From NCBI GenBank assembly GCA_963383645.1, contig OY726573.1, positions 14,423,989-14,487,988 on the forward strand: a stretch of 64,000 bases of DNA, read 5' to 3'. Position 1 is the first letter of the stretch. The number at the start of each line of letters is the position of its first letter. A program made the translations under genes and the position numbers. This stretch comes from Muscardinus avellanarius (lineage: Eukaryota > Chordata > Mammalia > Rodentia > Gliridae). Positions 1-10,768 of the stretch are shown here, one piece after another. A model generated the notes under the pieces. That model was given only the letters and a program-made list of their open reading frames with translations. It did not search any database and was not told the DNA's origin.

Positions 1-119
1 TAGGGACTCAATAAATTGCTGAGGGTCGCTAAATTGCTGAGGCGGGTCTTGAGCCCGCAATCTTCCTGTCGCAGCTTCTCGAGAGCCGGGATTACAGGAG
101 TGGGCCACCATGGCCGGCT
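1..119 (-). mobile_element. B1-dID SINE left arm, cut by the window edge
   Basis: Reads as the reverse complement of the B1-like arm (CTCAGCAACTTAGC... to GCCGGCCATGG). Diverged, older copy. Its right arm lies outside the window. Confidence 0.75.
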
Positions 120-261
120 GAGCGTGGTCTTCTAAGTTCCAAGGTGAAAGTGTCATGCGCCAGCTCAAAATGTTAGCACTGGTTGCCCAGGCCCTTGAGG
201 AAGCCGACTGGCACTTTGCTTGGATAGATAAAGCCCTTCTCAGTCTACCAGCCCATGTGCA

Positions 262-645
262 GCTTCATCTCCCAGCATGCCCCGCTTCATCTCCCAGCAT
301 GCCCTACTTCATCTCCCAGCATGCCCCGCTTCATCTCCCAGCATGCCCCGCTTCATCTCCCAGCATGCCCCGCTTCATCTCCCAGCATGCCCCGCTTCAT
401 CTCCCAGCATGCCCCGCTTCACCTCCCAGCATGCCCTGCTTCATCTCCCAGCATGCCCCGCTTCATCTCCCAGCATGCCCCGCTTCATCTACCAGCATGC
501 CCCGCTTCATCTCCCAGCATGCCCTACTTCATCTCCCAGCATGCCCTGCTTCATCTCCCAGCATGCCCCGCTTCATCTCCCAGCATGCCCCGATTCATCT
601 CCCAGCATGCCCCGCTTCATCTCCCAGCATGCCCCGCTTCATCTC
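262..645 (+). repeat. 22-bp minisatellite, about 17 copies
   Basis: Unit CTTCATCTCCCAGCATGCCC plus CG, repeated head to tail with few changes (CTACTTC, CTGCTTC, CGATTC, ACCAGC variants). The period is not a multiple of 3 and the unit has no stop, so all three forward frames stay open and read one and the same 22-residue cycle. No coding role is indicated. Confidence 0.95.
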
Positions 646-884
646 CTGCATCTTGCCAGCCCTTTCATAGTGGACTCGTGTCTCCCATTTGTCTCCCCCC
701 TCAGGGCTTTGTCCATTTTCCATCACCACCTTGAATCTCACCCAGGGTGGCTCCTCCTTCCAGAAGATTCTCAGGAGTTAACCTTTTGGAGAAGTTTTCC
801 AATTGACCATTTCCCTCTAAATTCCTATCGCACCTCTTCCATAGTAACCTCCTCCGGGACACCTAATTTATCGGGTCATTTCTA

Positions 885-1075
885 GTTTTTTTTTTTTTCT
901 TTTTTCTTTTTGGTGGTACTGGGGTTCCTGGAAACCCTTCTACCTCCAGGCTACTCTCCCAAACCTATTTTTTTAAATATTTTTCTTAATTTGGAAACAG
1001 GGTCTCCTAAGCCAGCAAGGAGCCTGCGCGCTCCTCCTGTCTCCGCCTCCCAAGCGTGCGCCACCACGCCCAGCT
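885..1075 (-). mobile_element. B1-dID SINE, group 3
   Basis: Tail T-run, GGTGGTACTGGGG with TTCCTGGAA (925-933), linker, then a shortened left arm to CCACCACGCCCAGC. Confidence 0.9.
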
Positions 1076-1246
1076 GGTCATTTCTAGTTTGAGCGCTGTT
1101 TTGAAGGCTGTTCCTGGGCACTTCTGGGCCAGGGGCCTGTGGATGGACACCTGTGAGTGGGATCTGTGCCATGGGCCAGGGCTGCTTGAGCTTTGGTAGG
1201 GATTGCTAAATGGTTTTCCATTTGGAAAGTGGTTGTGACAATTTAT

Positions 1247-1533
1247 ATTAGTCAGTGTTTTCATCGCTCTGACCAAAATACCCGATGAGGGCAACCTAGA
1301 CGAGGGAAGTCTTTATTTGGGCTCACGGTTTCAGAGGTTCAGTCCATTGTTTTCCGGCTCCAAGGCGTAAACATCATGGCCGCAGGATGTGGAGAATAGC
1401 GATCTGGTTCATGGCAAACCAGAAGCAGAGCGGTAGAAAGGAAGGGGCCAGAGACAGATGTAGGCCCCGAGGCCACACCTCGAGGGACCTGCCTCCATTG
1501 CCACACCCTACCTGCCTACGGCTACCTGCCTAA
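1247..1533 (-). mobile_element. MaLR-like LTR, antisense, partial
   Basis: TTAGTCAGTGTTTTCATCGC... through CACGGTTTCAGAGG, ACATCATGGCCGCAGG and GGGGCCAGAGACAGA resembles antisense rodent ERVL-MaLR solo LTRs. The right end is replaced by a SINE. Assigned by remembered pattern, no alignment. Confidence 0.55.
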
Positions 1534-1690
1534 TTATTTGCGGGTCTGGGGATGGAACTCAGGGGCATTCGACCTCCTAGCTACACCCCCTACACTATTT
1601 TTTATTCTTTATTTTGAAGCCGGGTCTCACTGAGTTGCGGAGGGCCTCAGTAAGTAGCTGAGGCTGTCCGCGAACCGCGATCCTGCTCAT
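1534..1690 (-). mobile_element. B1-dID SINE, group 1, 5'-truncated
   Basis: Right arm, linker TATTTTTTATTCTTTATTTT and most of the left arm are present. The GGCCGGGCG end is missing. Confidence 0.85.
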
Positions 1691-1902
1691 CGCTTTTGCA
1701 TCCTCACAGACACCGCCTTTCCCCTGGCCTTCCCGCGAGCCATTCGCAGGTGCATCCCGGCATGGAGGTGTGGTTTTTATCTGCATTTTCTTCATACTTT
1801 TAGTAGCTCTTTGGATACCGTCATCCCAATGTCTATCGACGTCTTCTACTCCCTTCCTTCTTCCCTCTTTCCTTTCCTCTTTCTTCCTTTCTTCTTTTCT
1901 TT

Positions 1903-2337
1903 CTTGTACTGGGGATTGAACCTGGGGCCATTTTACCTCCAAGCTACACCCCAGGCTTTTTTATTATTATTTTTATTTTATTTTTTATTTTTATTTTTAT
2001 TTATTTATTTTTTTGGTGGTACTGGGGTTCCTGGAAGCCCTTCTTCCTCCGGGCTACACTCCCAGACCTATTTTATATTTTTGAGACAGGGTCTCTTACG
2101 CCAGCGCGACTGGCTTCGAACCTGCGCGATCCTCCTGTCTCCGCCTCCCAAGCGCGGGGATTACAAGCATGCGCCACCACGCCCGGCGAGGCTTTTTTAT
2201 TTTTTGTTTTGAAACAAGGTCTCACTAGGTTGCTGAGAGGCTCGCTCAATTGCTAAGGCTGGCCTTGAACCCGCGAAGATCGAAGATTGTCTCAGCTTCC
2301 TAAGTACTGGGATTACAGGCGTGTGCCACCGCGCCCC
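1903..2337 (-). mobile_element. B1-dID SINE split by a group 3 B1-dID (1966-2188)
   Basis: The outer right arm is 1903-1965 and its left arm 2189-2337. A full group 3 copy sits in the outer linker, flanked by the 13-bp TSD AGGCTTTTTTATT at 1953-1965 and 2189-2201. The inner copy carries TTCCTGGAA at 2028-2036. Confidence 0.92.
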
Positions 2338-2735
2338 ACTTCTGCTCATTTTCCTACTGAGTCGTCTATCTTGTTCCGAATTGTGGTTGTTGATATTAAG
2401 ATACTGTGGGGTCCCCGCTCGGGGCCCAGTGTTCCCGACATGGGTTCTGTGAGATTTCTGGGTACCCCAGTGCCTAGTGAAGTCCCTGAAACCGTAGACC
2501 CTCAACACACGCTTTCCATTGACTGAGCAAACCGTCTTTGATCCGCGCTTCCCACTGGGGTGGCCATGCTCCCTGAGAAAAGTGAGGGAGGCCGGTGGCG
2601 GCTCTAACTGCAACTTTCGGGCAGCTGGCCTGACCTCTCCTGGCTGGGGCCCTGAAATCACGTCATGGGCCCCTTTTCATGTCTTCTGTGCTTTCTAAGA
2701 TTTTGTTTTGTGACGCGCTCACTATTCATTTATTT

Positions 2736-3310
2736 ATGATACTGGGAATTGAATCCGGGGGCATTCTATCTCTGAGCTACAACCCCATTTTATTATTATT
2801 TATTTTATTATTATTTTATTATTATTTATTATTATTAATAATAATAATGATAGAGCCGGGCGTGGTGGCGCACGCTTGTAATCCCAGCATTCAGGAGGCT
2901 GAGACCAGAGGATCGCGGTTTGCGGACAGCCTCAGCTACTTAGGCCCTCTGCAACTCAGTGAGACCCGGTTTCAATATAAAGAATAAAAAATAGGGCAGG
3001 GGGTGTAGCTCGGAGGTCAAATTCCCCTGGGTTCCATCCCCAGACCCACAAAAAAGGATAACAATGATTATTAATAGATAATTGTTAATATATAATTATC
3101 ACTAATATCATTGATAATTAATGTGTTGTATTAATTATTGTATTAATTATATTAATATGTTATATAATTGATATATAATGATTATTATTATTCTTAGAAA
3201 TAGGGTCTCACTAAATTGCGGGTGGCCTTGCTAAGTTGCTGAGGCTGGCCTCGAACCTGCGATTCCCCCGTTTAGCCTCCCAAGGACTGGGATTCCAGGC
3301 GCGCGGCTCG
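2736..3310 (-). mobile_element. Old B1-dID SINE split by a + strand group 1 copy (2853-3053)
   Basis: Outer right arm 2736-2790 and left arm 3190-3310, minus strand. The insert is a + strand group 1 dimer of the GGGCAGGGGGTGTAGCTC type. AT-rich, ATTA-dense sequence fills 2790-2850 and 3054-3190. Confidence 0.85.
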
Positions 3311-3637
3311 ATACCTTACTCACTTTCACTCTTTAGCGGCCCTTGTTACTCGGGGACCGCACGCCCACCTTGGCACACACCCCACAAGTCGCACGGGCCT
3401 CTTTCCTCCCCGTGACACTCAGTGGCTGTACCTTCAGATTTTAATTTTCAGTTTTCTTTTCCCACTTGGCCGTCCTCTCTGCTTCCTGGCCTTGTAGAAA
3501 CCTGCTTCCTTAAAATGTGTGACTTGCGGGCTATGTTTAGCACTCTCCTTCATAGGTACTACCAACTCGGAGGTGATGTGGCATCTTCTCCCCGTTTGCC
3601 TTCTCCCTTCCTCTCCCCTTTCCTCTCTCTTACATTT

Positions 3638-3816
3638 GTGATCCTGGGAATCGAACCCAAGAGCGTTCTACTTCTAAGCTACATTCCCAGCCCTTTTATT
3701 GTATTTATTTGGAAACAGGCCCTCACCAAGTAGCGGAGGCTGTCCTTGGACCTGCGAGCCTCCTGTCCCAGCCTCCCAAGTAGTGGGATTACAAGCGTGC
3801 GCCACCGCGCCCGGCT
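3638..3816 (-). mobile_element. B1-dID SINE, older copy
   Basis: GGGAATCGAACCCAAGAGCG right arm, short linker, left arm ending GCGCCACCGCGCCCGGC. Confidence 0.88.
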
Positions 3817-4060
3817 CACTTCTCTTTTACCAACCTTCCATCGTCTGGGTCAGAATTAAAGCTAGAAGACAAGAGTAGTCTCCATAGACTTCTGCAGCTT
3901 TCCAAGATATCAGACGACCAGGGTCAAGGCTTAGATTCAGGGCCTGGCTTTAACCCAGCCAGTGAGCAGCCGCTAGCCAGGAAAAGGCCTCTGCCATCCC
4001 TAGACCATGGCCAACTTTCTGATTCTTGTGAATAAAGCAGCGTCTGGATCTATTTGCCAG

Positions 4061-4095
<35 letters not shown>

Positions 4096-4322
4096 CCCTC
4101 ACACCTATTTATCATTCATTCATTCATTCATTCAGCTAATATGTGTCACGCTATCTTAAGCCCTCATGAAGCTTCCAGTCTGTCTCTAGCGGGAGACAGA
4201 TAGCACAATAAAAAGGTGAAATGCGTGGCGGGTTGGCTGGTGACTGACACCCGTCACCAGAGGAAGGCGAGCTGTGCCAGAGGTAGGATTCACCAGGAGT
4301 CCTCGTGAAGAACGTAAAATAA
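3817..4322. other. Unique sequence with a TG repeat and an L2-like piece
   Basis: No gene seen. (TG)n at 4061-4094, (CATT)n at 4113-4133, and AGCTAATATGTGTCACGC... with CCCTCATGAAGCTTCCAGTC at 4134-4215, which resembles antisense L2 3' end. Confidence 0.55.
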
Positions 4323-4512
4323 AGCTGGGTGTGGCGGCGCATCCTGGCACTTGGGAAACGGAGACGGAATCATCGCAAGTTCAAGGCCAGTCTCAGCAAC
4401 TTGGTGAGACCCTCAGAAACTTAGTAAAACTCCGATTCAAAATAAAAAATAAAATAGGTCTTGAGATGTAGCTCAGAGGTAGAATGCCCCTAGGTTCACT
4501 CCCCAGCACCAA
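4323..4512 (+). mobile_element. B1-dID SINE, older copy
   Basis: GCTGGGTGTGGCGGCGCATC left arm, AAATAAAAAATAAAATAGG linker, ID arm GATGTAGCTCAGAGGTAGAA. Confidence 0.88.
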
Positions 4513-5056
4513 GGGAAAAGGAAAAAGAGCACAACGTAAAGACTGGGAAGAGGAGAGGGAGTGTGCCGAGCAGACATCTGGGAAGAGCCCCCCCAGGCAC
4601 GGGGAGCAGCGGTGCAAAGGCCCTGGGGCAGGAGCGTGTCTGATGTTCTTCCCCAGCATTCTGGTGCCCAGAATGGGCGACTTCCATGTGGGCATCAGCG
4701 AAGCTCAGTATTTGAAATGAAGGACAGTATATTAGCCATCTTTGTGTCAACCATGGCAGCCAGTTAAGTGTTCTGTGGTCATATTCGTTAGATAAGAAAG
4801 GTTTTTATTTGAGTAAACAAACTGGGGTTGGACAGCCTCCAAGGGAACCTTCTACCTCTCAATTGCTGTGATTATCTTTGATGCCTGGTATCTGGCCCTC
4901 TCTTGTTCTAGATTTTTCCTTCTGGACTTTTCTGAACACATGGTCTAGTAGCTTCTGGTCATGCGGCCTGGTCTCTGTCAGGGCTTAACACCAGATGTGT
5001 AACATTATGAAACAAACTACCCCCAAAGGTAGTAGAATAAAGTTTCAGCCATTGAC
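4513..5056. other. Unique sequence, nothing recognised
   Basis: Short open frames overlap on both strands but none has a recognisable domain. I see no repeat family I can name. Confidence 0.4.
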
Positions 5057-5500
5057 CCGGGCTTGGGGGTGCACATCTGTAATCCCAGTACTTGGGAGGC
5101 CGAGACAGTAGGATCACAGGTTAGAGGCCAGCCTCAGCAACTTAGACCCTCTTTCAAAGTAATTTTTAAAAATAAAAAGGACTGGAGACGGGCGTGGTGG
5201 CGCACGCTTGTCATCCCCGCGCCTGGGAGGCTGAGACAGGAGGATCGCGCAGGTTCGAAGCCAGCCTCGGCTACTGAGTGAGGCTCTCGGCAACTTAGTG
5301 AGACCCTGTTTCCAAATAAAATATAAAATGGGTCTGGGAGTGTAGCCTGGAGGTGGAAAGCCTCTGGGTCCCACCCCCAGTACCACCAAAAATAAATAAA
5401 TAAATAAATTAATTAATTAAAATAAATAAAATAAAAAGGGCCGGGGGGTGTGGCTCGGAGGTGGAATACCCCTGGGTTTAATCCCCAGTACGAACGAAGA
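5057..5500 (+). mobile_element. B1-dID SINE split by a group 2 copy (5187-5437)
   Basis: Outer left arm 5057-5180 and right arm 5438-5500. The inner group 2 dimer ends in an AAATAAAT tail. Both on the + strand. Confidence 0.9.
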
Positions 5501-5722
5501 AACAAACATAAAAACAATCAAATACCCCAAACCGGTAAGACAGTGCGCTACGTCCCACCAGTAGCCACCTCCTGCACCTCCAGTTTGTGTAAGTACGATG
5601 GCAACATGATGTTCACAGAAGTCACCTAAGGACACGTTTCCCGCACTGTGTCTCAGTCCAACAACACCTGACTCTCTTTGGGAGGGAATCTATCAGGATG
5701 TCTGCAAACGGATGGTTCCCCA

Positions 5723-5724
<2 letters not shown>

Positions 5725-5771
<47 letters not shown>

Positions 5772-5831
5772 TGTGTATGTGTGTGTGTGTGGTGTGTGTG
5801 TGGTGTGTGTGTGTGTGTGGTGTGTGTGTGT

Positions 5832-5868
<37 letters not shown>
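5725..5868 (+). repeat. (TG)n microsatellite with GGTG interruptions
   Basis: A 144-base GT tract broken by regular GTGTGGTGTG phase shifts, which keeps long open frames on both strands; those frames are not genes. Confidence 0.95.
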
Positions 5869-5989
5869 CTAGCAAGACTGTCTGTTAGAAACCACCGGGT
5901 CTGCCCAGCGGTGGCAGCTGCCGAGTAGGAATCGGGCTGACGGGAAAGGAGTCTTGAAAGTTCTGGTCTTCCTCCCTTCCTTCCATCTC

Positions 5990-6230
5990 AGGCTCCCCCA
6001 CGGCCGGCCTGCGGCCGCCCGGCCCCTGGGGCACAGGTGTGGCGGAGCCGACCTGCAGCCAGGTCCTCAGAGCTGAGCGCCGCCGCCGCTGCACCTGTGA
6101 GGGGAGCCCGGGCCTGGGACCAGGACAGCTGTGTGTCTGTGGATGGGGCCTGGCGGGCGGGCAGGTGTGGCTTTGCCGGGAGGGCGTGGAGGCAGAAGAC
6201 TGCCGATCCTACGCTCATTAAATTAATCTT
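5990..6230. other. CpG-rich unique patch
   Basis: CCACGGCCGGCCTGCGGCCG and GCGCCGCCGCCGCTGCACC stand out from the AT-rich SINE surroundings. It could be a small CpG island or a conserved regulatory block. No coding similarity recognised. Confidence 0.4.
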
Positions 6231-6284
6231 TAGCTGCCACTCTGAGCCTCTCCACGTCTTCAGGCCTTTTTTTATTTATTGACT

Positions 6285-6713
6285 TATTTTTGTGGTACTG
6301 GGGATTGAACCTTGGGATTGAACCTTGGGGGTAGTGTACCTCTAAGCCACACCCCAGCCCTATTTTTTTTTTTTTTTTGCCGGTTTGGGGGTAGAACCCA
6401 GGGGCATTCGACCTCCGGGCTACACCCCTTGCTCTATTTTTTTTTTTCTTTATTTTGAAACCGGGTCTCACTGAGTTGCAGAGGGCCTCGCTAAGTAGCT
6501 GAGGCTGTCTGCGAACCGCGATCCTCCGGTCTCAGCCTCCCGAAAGCTGGGATGACAAGCGTGCACCACCACGCCCGGCTTACCCCAGCCCTATTTTATT
6601 TTTTACTTTGAAACAGGGTCTCGCTAGGTTGCTGAGGGCCTCACTGAGTTTCTGAGGCTGGCCTCTCACCCGTGATCCTCCCAGTCTCAGCCTCCCAAGC
6701 ACTGGAAGTACAA
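6285..6713 (-). mobile_element. B1-dID SINE split by a group 1 copy (6367-6581)
   Basis: TSD ACCCCAGCCCTATTTT at 6351-6366 and 6582-6597 bounds a full minus-strand group 1 dimer inside the linker of an older minus-strand copy. The outer right arm also carries a 17-bp local duplication (GGGATTGAACCTT twice). Confidence 0.93.
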
Positions 6714-7492
6714 AAACCTCTTCTGGAGGTTTCTTGAGACCCTCTGCCAACACAGGAGCTAGCAGCTACAGATAGGGCAGGGGAGGCACCTGTGGGGAGC
6801 CCCAGGCTGACCTCATCTCTACTTGGGCTATCAGCTCCAGGTCTCTGAGCAATCTCCGCCTACTGGACCTCCCTGGAGCCCCCCCCCCCCCATGCTCTTC
6901 AGACTGAAAATTCTCAGAGAATTCAGACAGGCCTGGGAAAGGCCGCCCTGAAAACTGTCCGGGAAGGATCTTTCGGGATGGGGGGTTCTTCCTGCCAGCG
7001 CCCTACCCTGTCTTACAGCTGGCATATTGGTGCTTTACCGGTGCAGCGGGATGGATCTCAGGAGGCTATGGGATGGACTGGCTGGCAGGCAGATAGCCCC
7101 AGGCTTGGCTGCGGCAGGTGGCTTCCTGGCCAGGGCCTCTTGGGCTGCTGCAGCCACAGGCCCGTGGGGCTGCTCCGCCACATCCTGGGCCCGGTGCCAC
7201 CCGCGCGCTGCTCTCGAAGCACAGGCCAGATGTGCAAATTCTGCGGCTGTGCCCGGGCCCCCGCAGCGCAAATGGCTTTTCTTGGAAATCATCAGTGATT
7301 TGTTTGAAAAACAGGAAACCTGGGGGCTGCTGTTGTGCATTTTGACTTTTTTGTTTTTGTTTTTGAGGCCTTTTCATCTGCCTCGGTCTCCGTCTCGGGA
7401 TGTTTGAGTGGCAGTTCTGCACAGCCCTGCCCTTCCAGTCTCCCGAAATTTTTCCTCCTTCTCCTCTCTTTCTCCTCTCTCTTCCTCTTCTT
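6714..7492. other. Unique GC-rich sequence, nothing recognised
   Basis: Not SINE-derived. Overlapping open frames on both strands (for example 7027-7407) reflect GC content. No domain is recognisable. Confidence 0.4.
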
Positions 7493-7552
7493 CTTACCTG
7501 GGAGCATTCTACCTCTGATACACCCCAAACTTGTCTTCATTTCTCTCGCTCT

Positions 7553-7588
<36 letters not shown>

Positions 7589-7924
7589 GTGGTACTGGGG
7601 GTGGAACCCAGATGCTTTCTACCTCCAGGCTATACTCCCAGCCCTATTTTATATTTTATTTGGAAACAGGGGTCTCACTAAGTTGCCGAGAGCCTCACTC
7701 AGTAGCTGAGGCTGGCTTCGAACCTGCGCGATCCTCCTGTCTCATCCTCCCAAGCGCGGGGATTACAAGCGTGCGCCACCACGCCCGGCTCTTCATTTTG
7801 AAACAGGGTCTCGCTAAGCTGCCGAAGGCCTCCCTAAGCTGCTGAGGCCGGCCTCACACCTGTGATCCTTATAGCTTAGCCTCCCAAGTACCGGGATTAC
7901 AAGTGTGTGCCACCGCATCCAGCT
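7493..7924 (-). mobile_element. Old B1-dID SINE split by a group 2 copy (7543-7789)
   Basis: TSD TCTTCATTT at 7534-7542 and 7790-7798. The inner copy has a long pure T tail (7557-7587) and a nearly consensus left arm. Confidence 0.9.
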
Positions 7925-7935
7925 GGGGCATTTTC

Positions 7936-7936
<1 letters not shown>

Positions 7937-7998
<62 letters not shown>
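7937..7998 (+). repeat. (TC)n microsatellite
   Basis: About 31 TC units directly after a SINE 5' end. Confidence 0.97.
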
Positions 7999-8001
<3 letters not shown>

Positions 8002-8880
8002 CTGCTTTCTTCTTCCCTAACCTAGTCCGAGGCCTGGATGCAGGACCCATGCAAATGTGGTGACACAGGCCCGCCTGGACCCTGGCTGCCCTGCCCTGCC
8101 TCCCTCCTCCCCCACCTGGCCTCTCCGTTGTGGTGAAACTGGACGCAGAGTGGCCTCTGCTCGCTGGGTGCGGTGCAGCCAGCCTCCTGCTGCTGATACA
8201 CGGGAGACAGGCCAGGAGGTCAGGTGTGGTCAGGCGGGAGCAGAAGGGACCCTCAGGTGTCCCTTTGCCCAAGGGGACTCGAGGGGGCCTGGGAGAGGAG
8301 GGAGGCTCTCCTAGGATCCCTCAAGGAAGAGGAGGAGCAGGAAGGGGAGGAGGTCATGTGGGTCTAAGCTCTCATCCAGAATGCAGCGGCGGGAGATGGG
8401 GCCTGCGGTCTTTTGGGTATGGGGTCTTTTGGAAAGTGTCAGAAAGTGTTGCTGTTGCTGCTTCCCGGAGCCCTGGGTCTGGCCTGGTCATGGGGGAGTG
8501 CCAGCTTCCTCTGTCCCTCTGGGTCTCTCTTGCTGCAGCCCCCCCCCCCATCATGAGCCACGGGGCTGAGACCTGTTTTATGGCCAAAGAAACCGAGGTC
8601 CAGTCCTCACTCGCCAGGCGGACCGAGGAGGCCAGAGGAGCGGGGGCTCCTGTGAGAGGCTCCCTGCCCCCTGCCCCAGCCAAGGCCCTGGACCCTCCCT
8701 GCGCTGTCTTCATTCATTGCTGGAGGTTTTGCTCCACACCGCAGCAGGGCCTCCCCCAGGGGGACAGGGCCTAGGGGATTCGCGTCTGAAGTCATCCGAG
8801 AAGTCTGATATGAGAGGTGAGGAACTCCCCGCATCTCTGGGGAGGGGTGTGGTTTTTGGTTTTTTTTGTTTTTTTTTTTT
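7999..8880. other. Unique GC-rich sequence, nothing recognised
   Basis: Open frames up to 214 codons (8130-8774, + strand) overlap similar ones on the other strand. No known domain and low-complexity Pro/Gly/Arg composition, so not called as a gene. Confidence 0.4.
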
Positions 8881-8895
8881 AAAGAGATGAAGCTG

Positions 8896-9081
8896 GCCGG
8901 GCGTGGTGGCTCAAGCTTGTAATCCCAGCGCTTGGGAGGTGGAGACAGGAGGATCGCGCAGGTTCAAAGCCAGCCGCACTGGCTTAAGAGACCCTGTTTC
9001 CAAGTAAAATATAAAATAGGTCTGGGAGTGTAGCCCGGAGGTAGAAGGGCTTCCAGGAACCCCAGTACCACCAAAAAAAAA
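8896..9081 (+). mobile_element. B1-dID SINE, group 3, with perfect 15-bp TSD
   Basis: Flanked by AAAGAGATGAAGCTG at 8881-8895 and 9082-9096. Intact ends, A tail, TTCCAGGAA at 9051-9059. One of the youngest-looking insertions here. Confidence 0.95.
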
Positions 9082-9173
9082 AAAGAGATGAAGCTGTCCA
9101 GAGAGGGGAGGAGGGGATGCGTGAGACTCCATTGAGGTGGGGGACCAGGGAGAGAATTAAAATATACTATACT

Positions 9174-9398
9174 GGCCGAGCGTGTCATCCCAGCATTTGG
9201 GAGGCGGAGACTGGAGGATCGCGGTTCGCAGACAGCCTCAGCTACTTAGGGAGGCCCTCTGCAACTCAGTGAGACCAAGTTTCAAACATTAAAAAAAGGA
9301 CTAAAAAATAGGGCTGGGGGTGTAGCTCGGAGGTACGATGCCCCTGGGTTCCATCCCAAGTACTGCAAAACAACAACAACAACAACAACAACAATAAT

Positions 9399-9430
<32 letters not shown>

Positions 9431-9441
9431 ATAATAATAAT
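9174..9441 (+). mobile_element. B1-dID SINE, group 1, with AAC/AAT/ATC tail repeat
   Basis: Dimer 9174-9368 followed by (CAA)n, (TAA)n and (TCA)n at 9369-9441, a tail that has turned into a trinucleotide repeat. Confidence 0.9.
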
Positions 9442-10009
9442 ATATTTAGGGAGTTCTCCATAAAAGCATCAGTGTGGAGGGACTTGGCAGGGAAGTAAGC
9501 CCTTCTTCTGCCAGGACTCCTGGGCTCAGTGAACATCTGCAGGCGACGAGGGACCCGGGGGTGGCGAGGGGCCCACGCATCTCCCATCCTCCTGGGGAAC
9601 AGACCCTCGCCTGGGGGCTCAGGAACTTGGATGGGGTCACGTGATACCACCATTTTCACACGCTTCTAACTGCAGCTTAGCGTTTCCGTGCATGATGAGC
9701 GCAGGCAGCAAACCACAGTCACATCGGCAGCACCTGGGGACTGTCACCAACCGAAATCCAGATGTGTTTGCGTCGCCTTCGGTGTTTGCAGATAACCCCA
9801 GGCGCCGCTGAAGCTCTCTGATACTACAGGGCGGTAACATGAATTCACCACTGGGTTTTGTCGTTTAAGGCGTTAATCAGGAGAAGGTATATTACTGCTT
9901 GGTCGTAAGTCTGGTTACTTAAAAACAGCTGAACGGTTATATTTCCATGTGATTCGTTTCCTTTGCAATCTGGAGTATTTTATTTCCTGTGTTTAAAAAT
10001 ATTAATCTG
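9442..10009. other. Unique sequence, nothing recognised
   Basis: Mixed composition with no family I can name. Confidence 0.4.
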
Positions 10010-10190
10010 AGCTGGGTGTGGTGGTGCTTGGGAGAATGAGACAGGAGGATGGCGTAGGTTCGAAGCCAGCCTCAGCTACTTAGTGAGGTTCTCATCAACA
10101 TAGTGAGACCCTGTTTCCAAATAAAATAGGTCTGGGAGTATAGCCCGGAGGTAGAAAGTCTCTGGATTCCACCCCCAGTACCACCAAAAG
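10010..10190 (+). mobile_element. B1-dID SINE, group 2, left arm with a deletion
   Basis: GCTGGGTGTGGTGGTGCTTG skips the CACTTGTAATCCC block. The right arm is typical group 2. Confidence 0.87.
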
Positions 10191-10221
10191 GGAATATATA
10201 TATATATAATTTTTTTTTTTA

Positions 10222-10420
10222 ATCTGGCTGGGAGTACTCGCCTGTAATCCCAATATTTGGGAGGCTGAGAAAGGAGGATTGCAGGTTTGAGCCCAATGTG
10301 CTAGTAATTTAGTGAGAGCCTGTTTTAAAATAAAAAAATAGAATCTGTTTGAGGGTGTAGATCGGAGGTAGAATGCCTCTGGGTTCAACCTCCCAGCACT
10401 ACAAGAAAAATAAAAATATT
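10222..10420 (+). mobile_element. B1-dID SINE, old copy
   Basis: Diverged left arm (CTGGCTGGGAGTACTCG...), A-rich linker, ID arm GTGTAGATCGGAGGTAGAAT. Confidence 0.85.
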
Positions 10421-10768
10421 CTGGCCAGGCATGGTGACACACATGTGTAGTCCCAGTACTTGGGAGGCTGAAAAAGGAGGATCATAAGTTCGAGGCCAGT
10501 GCTTGGTAACTTAGTGAGACCTTGTTTTAAAATTAAAAATCAAATATAAGGGCTGAGGGCCAGGCTTGGTGGTGCATGCTTGTAACCCCAGCATTTGGGA
10601 GTCTGAGACAGGAGAATCGTGGTTTGTGGACAGCCTCAGCTACTTAGTGAGGCCCTTTGCAACTCAGTGAGACCCTGTTTCAAAATAAAGAATAAAAAAT
10701 AGGGCTGGGGGCGTAGCTTGGAGGTAGAGTACCCCTGGATTCCATACTCAGTACTGCAAAAAAAAAAA
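10421..10768 (+). mobile_element. B1-dID SINE left arm followed by a group 1 dimer
   Basis: A left arm (10423-10550) and its linker lead straight into a complete group 1 copy (10559-10768). The outer right arm is missing. Confidence 0.85.

Noticed and set aside
262..645. Regularly repeated 22-base units resembling a CRISPR array
   Set aside because: Units are contiguous with no spacers, in a mammalian genome.
155..885. Three overlapping predicted proteins of 159-202 aa
   Set aside because: They are the three frames of one 22-bp minisatellite and show the same residue cycle. No gene signal.
2197..2661. Minus-strand frame of 154 aa
   Set aside because: The C-terminal half is a SINE left arm translated and the rest has no domain. 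Dozens of other frames with motifs like [20 protein letters not shown] or [20 protein letters not shown] are the same SINE on either strand.
5678..5928. Cys/Val and His/Thr repeat proteins
   Set aside because: Translations of a TG microsatellite in both directions; similar cases at 17727, 18210, 20584, 60131 and 60174.
8130..8774. 214-aa + strand frame
   Set aside because: GC-rich unique DNA with open frames on both strands, no domain, no clear splice or promoter context, and low-complexity composition.
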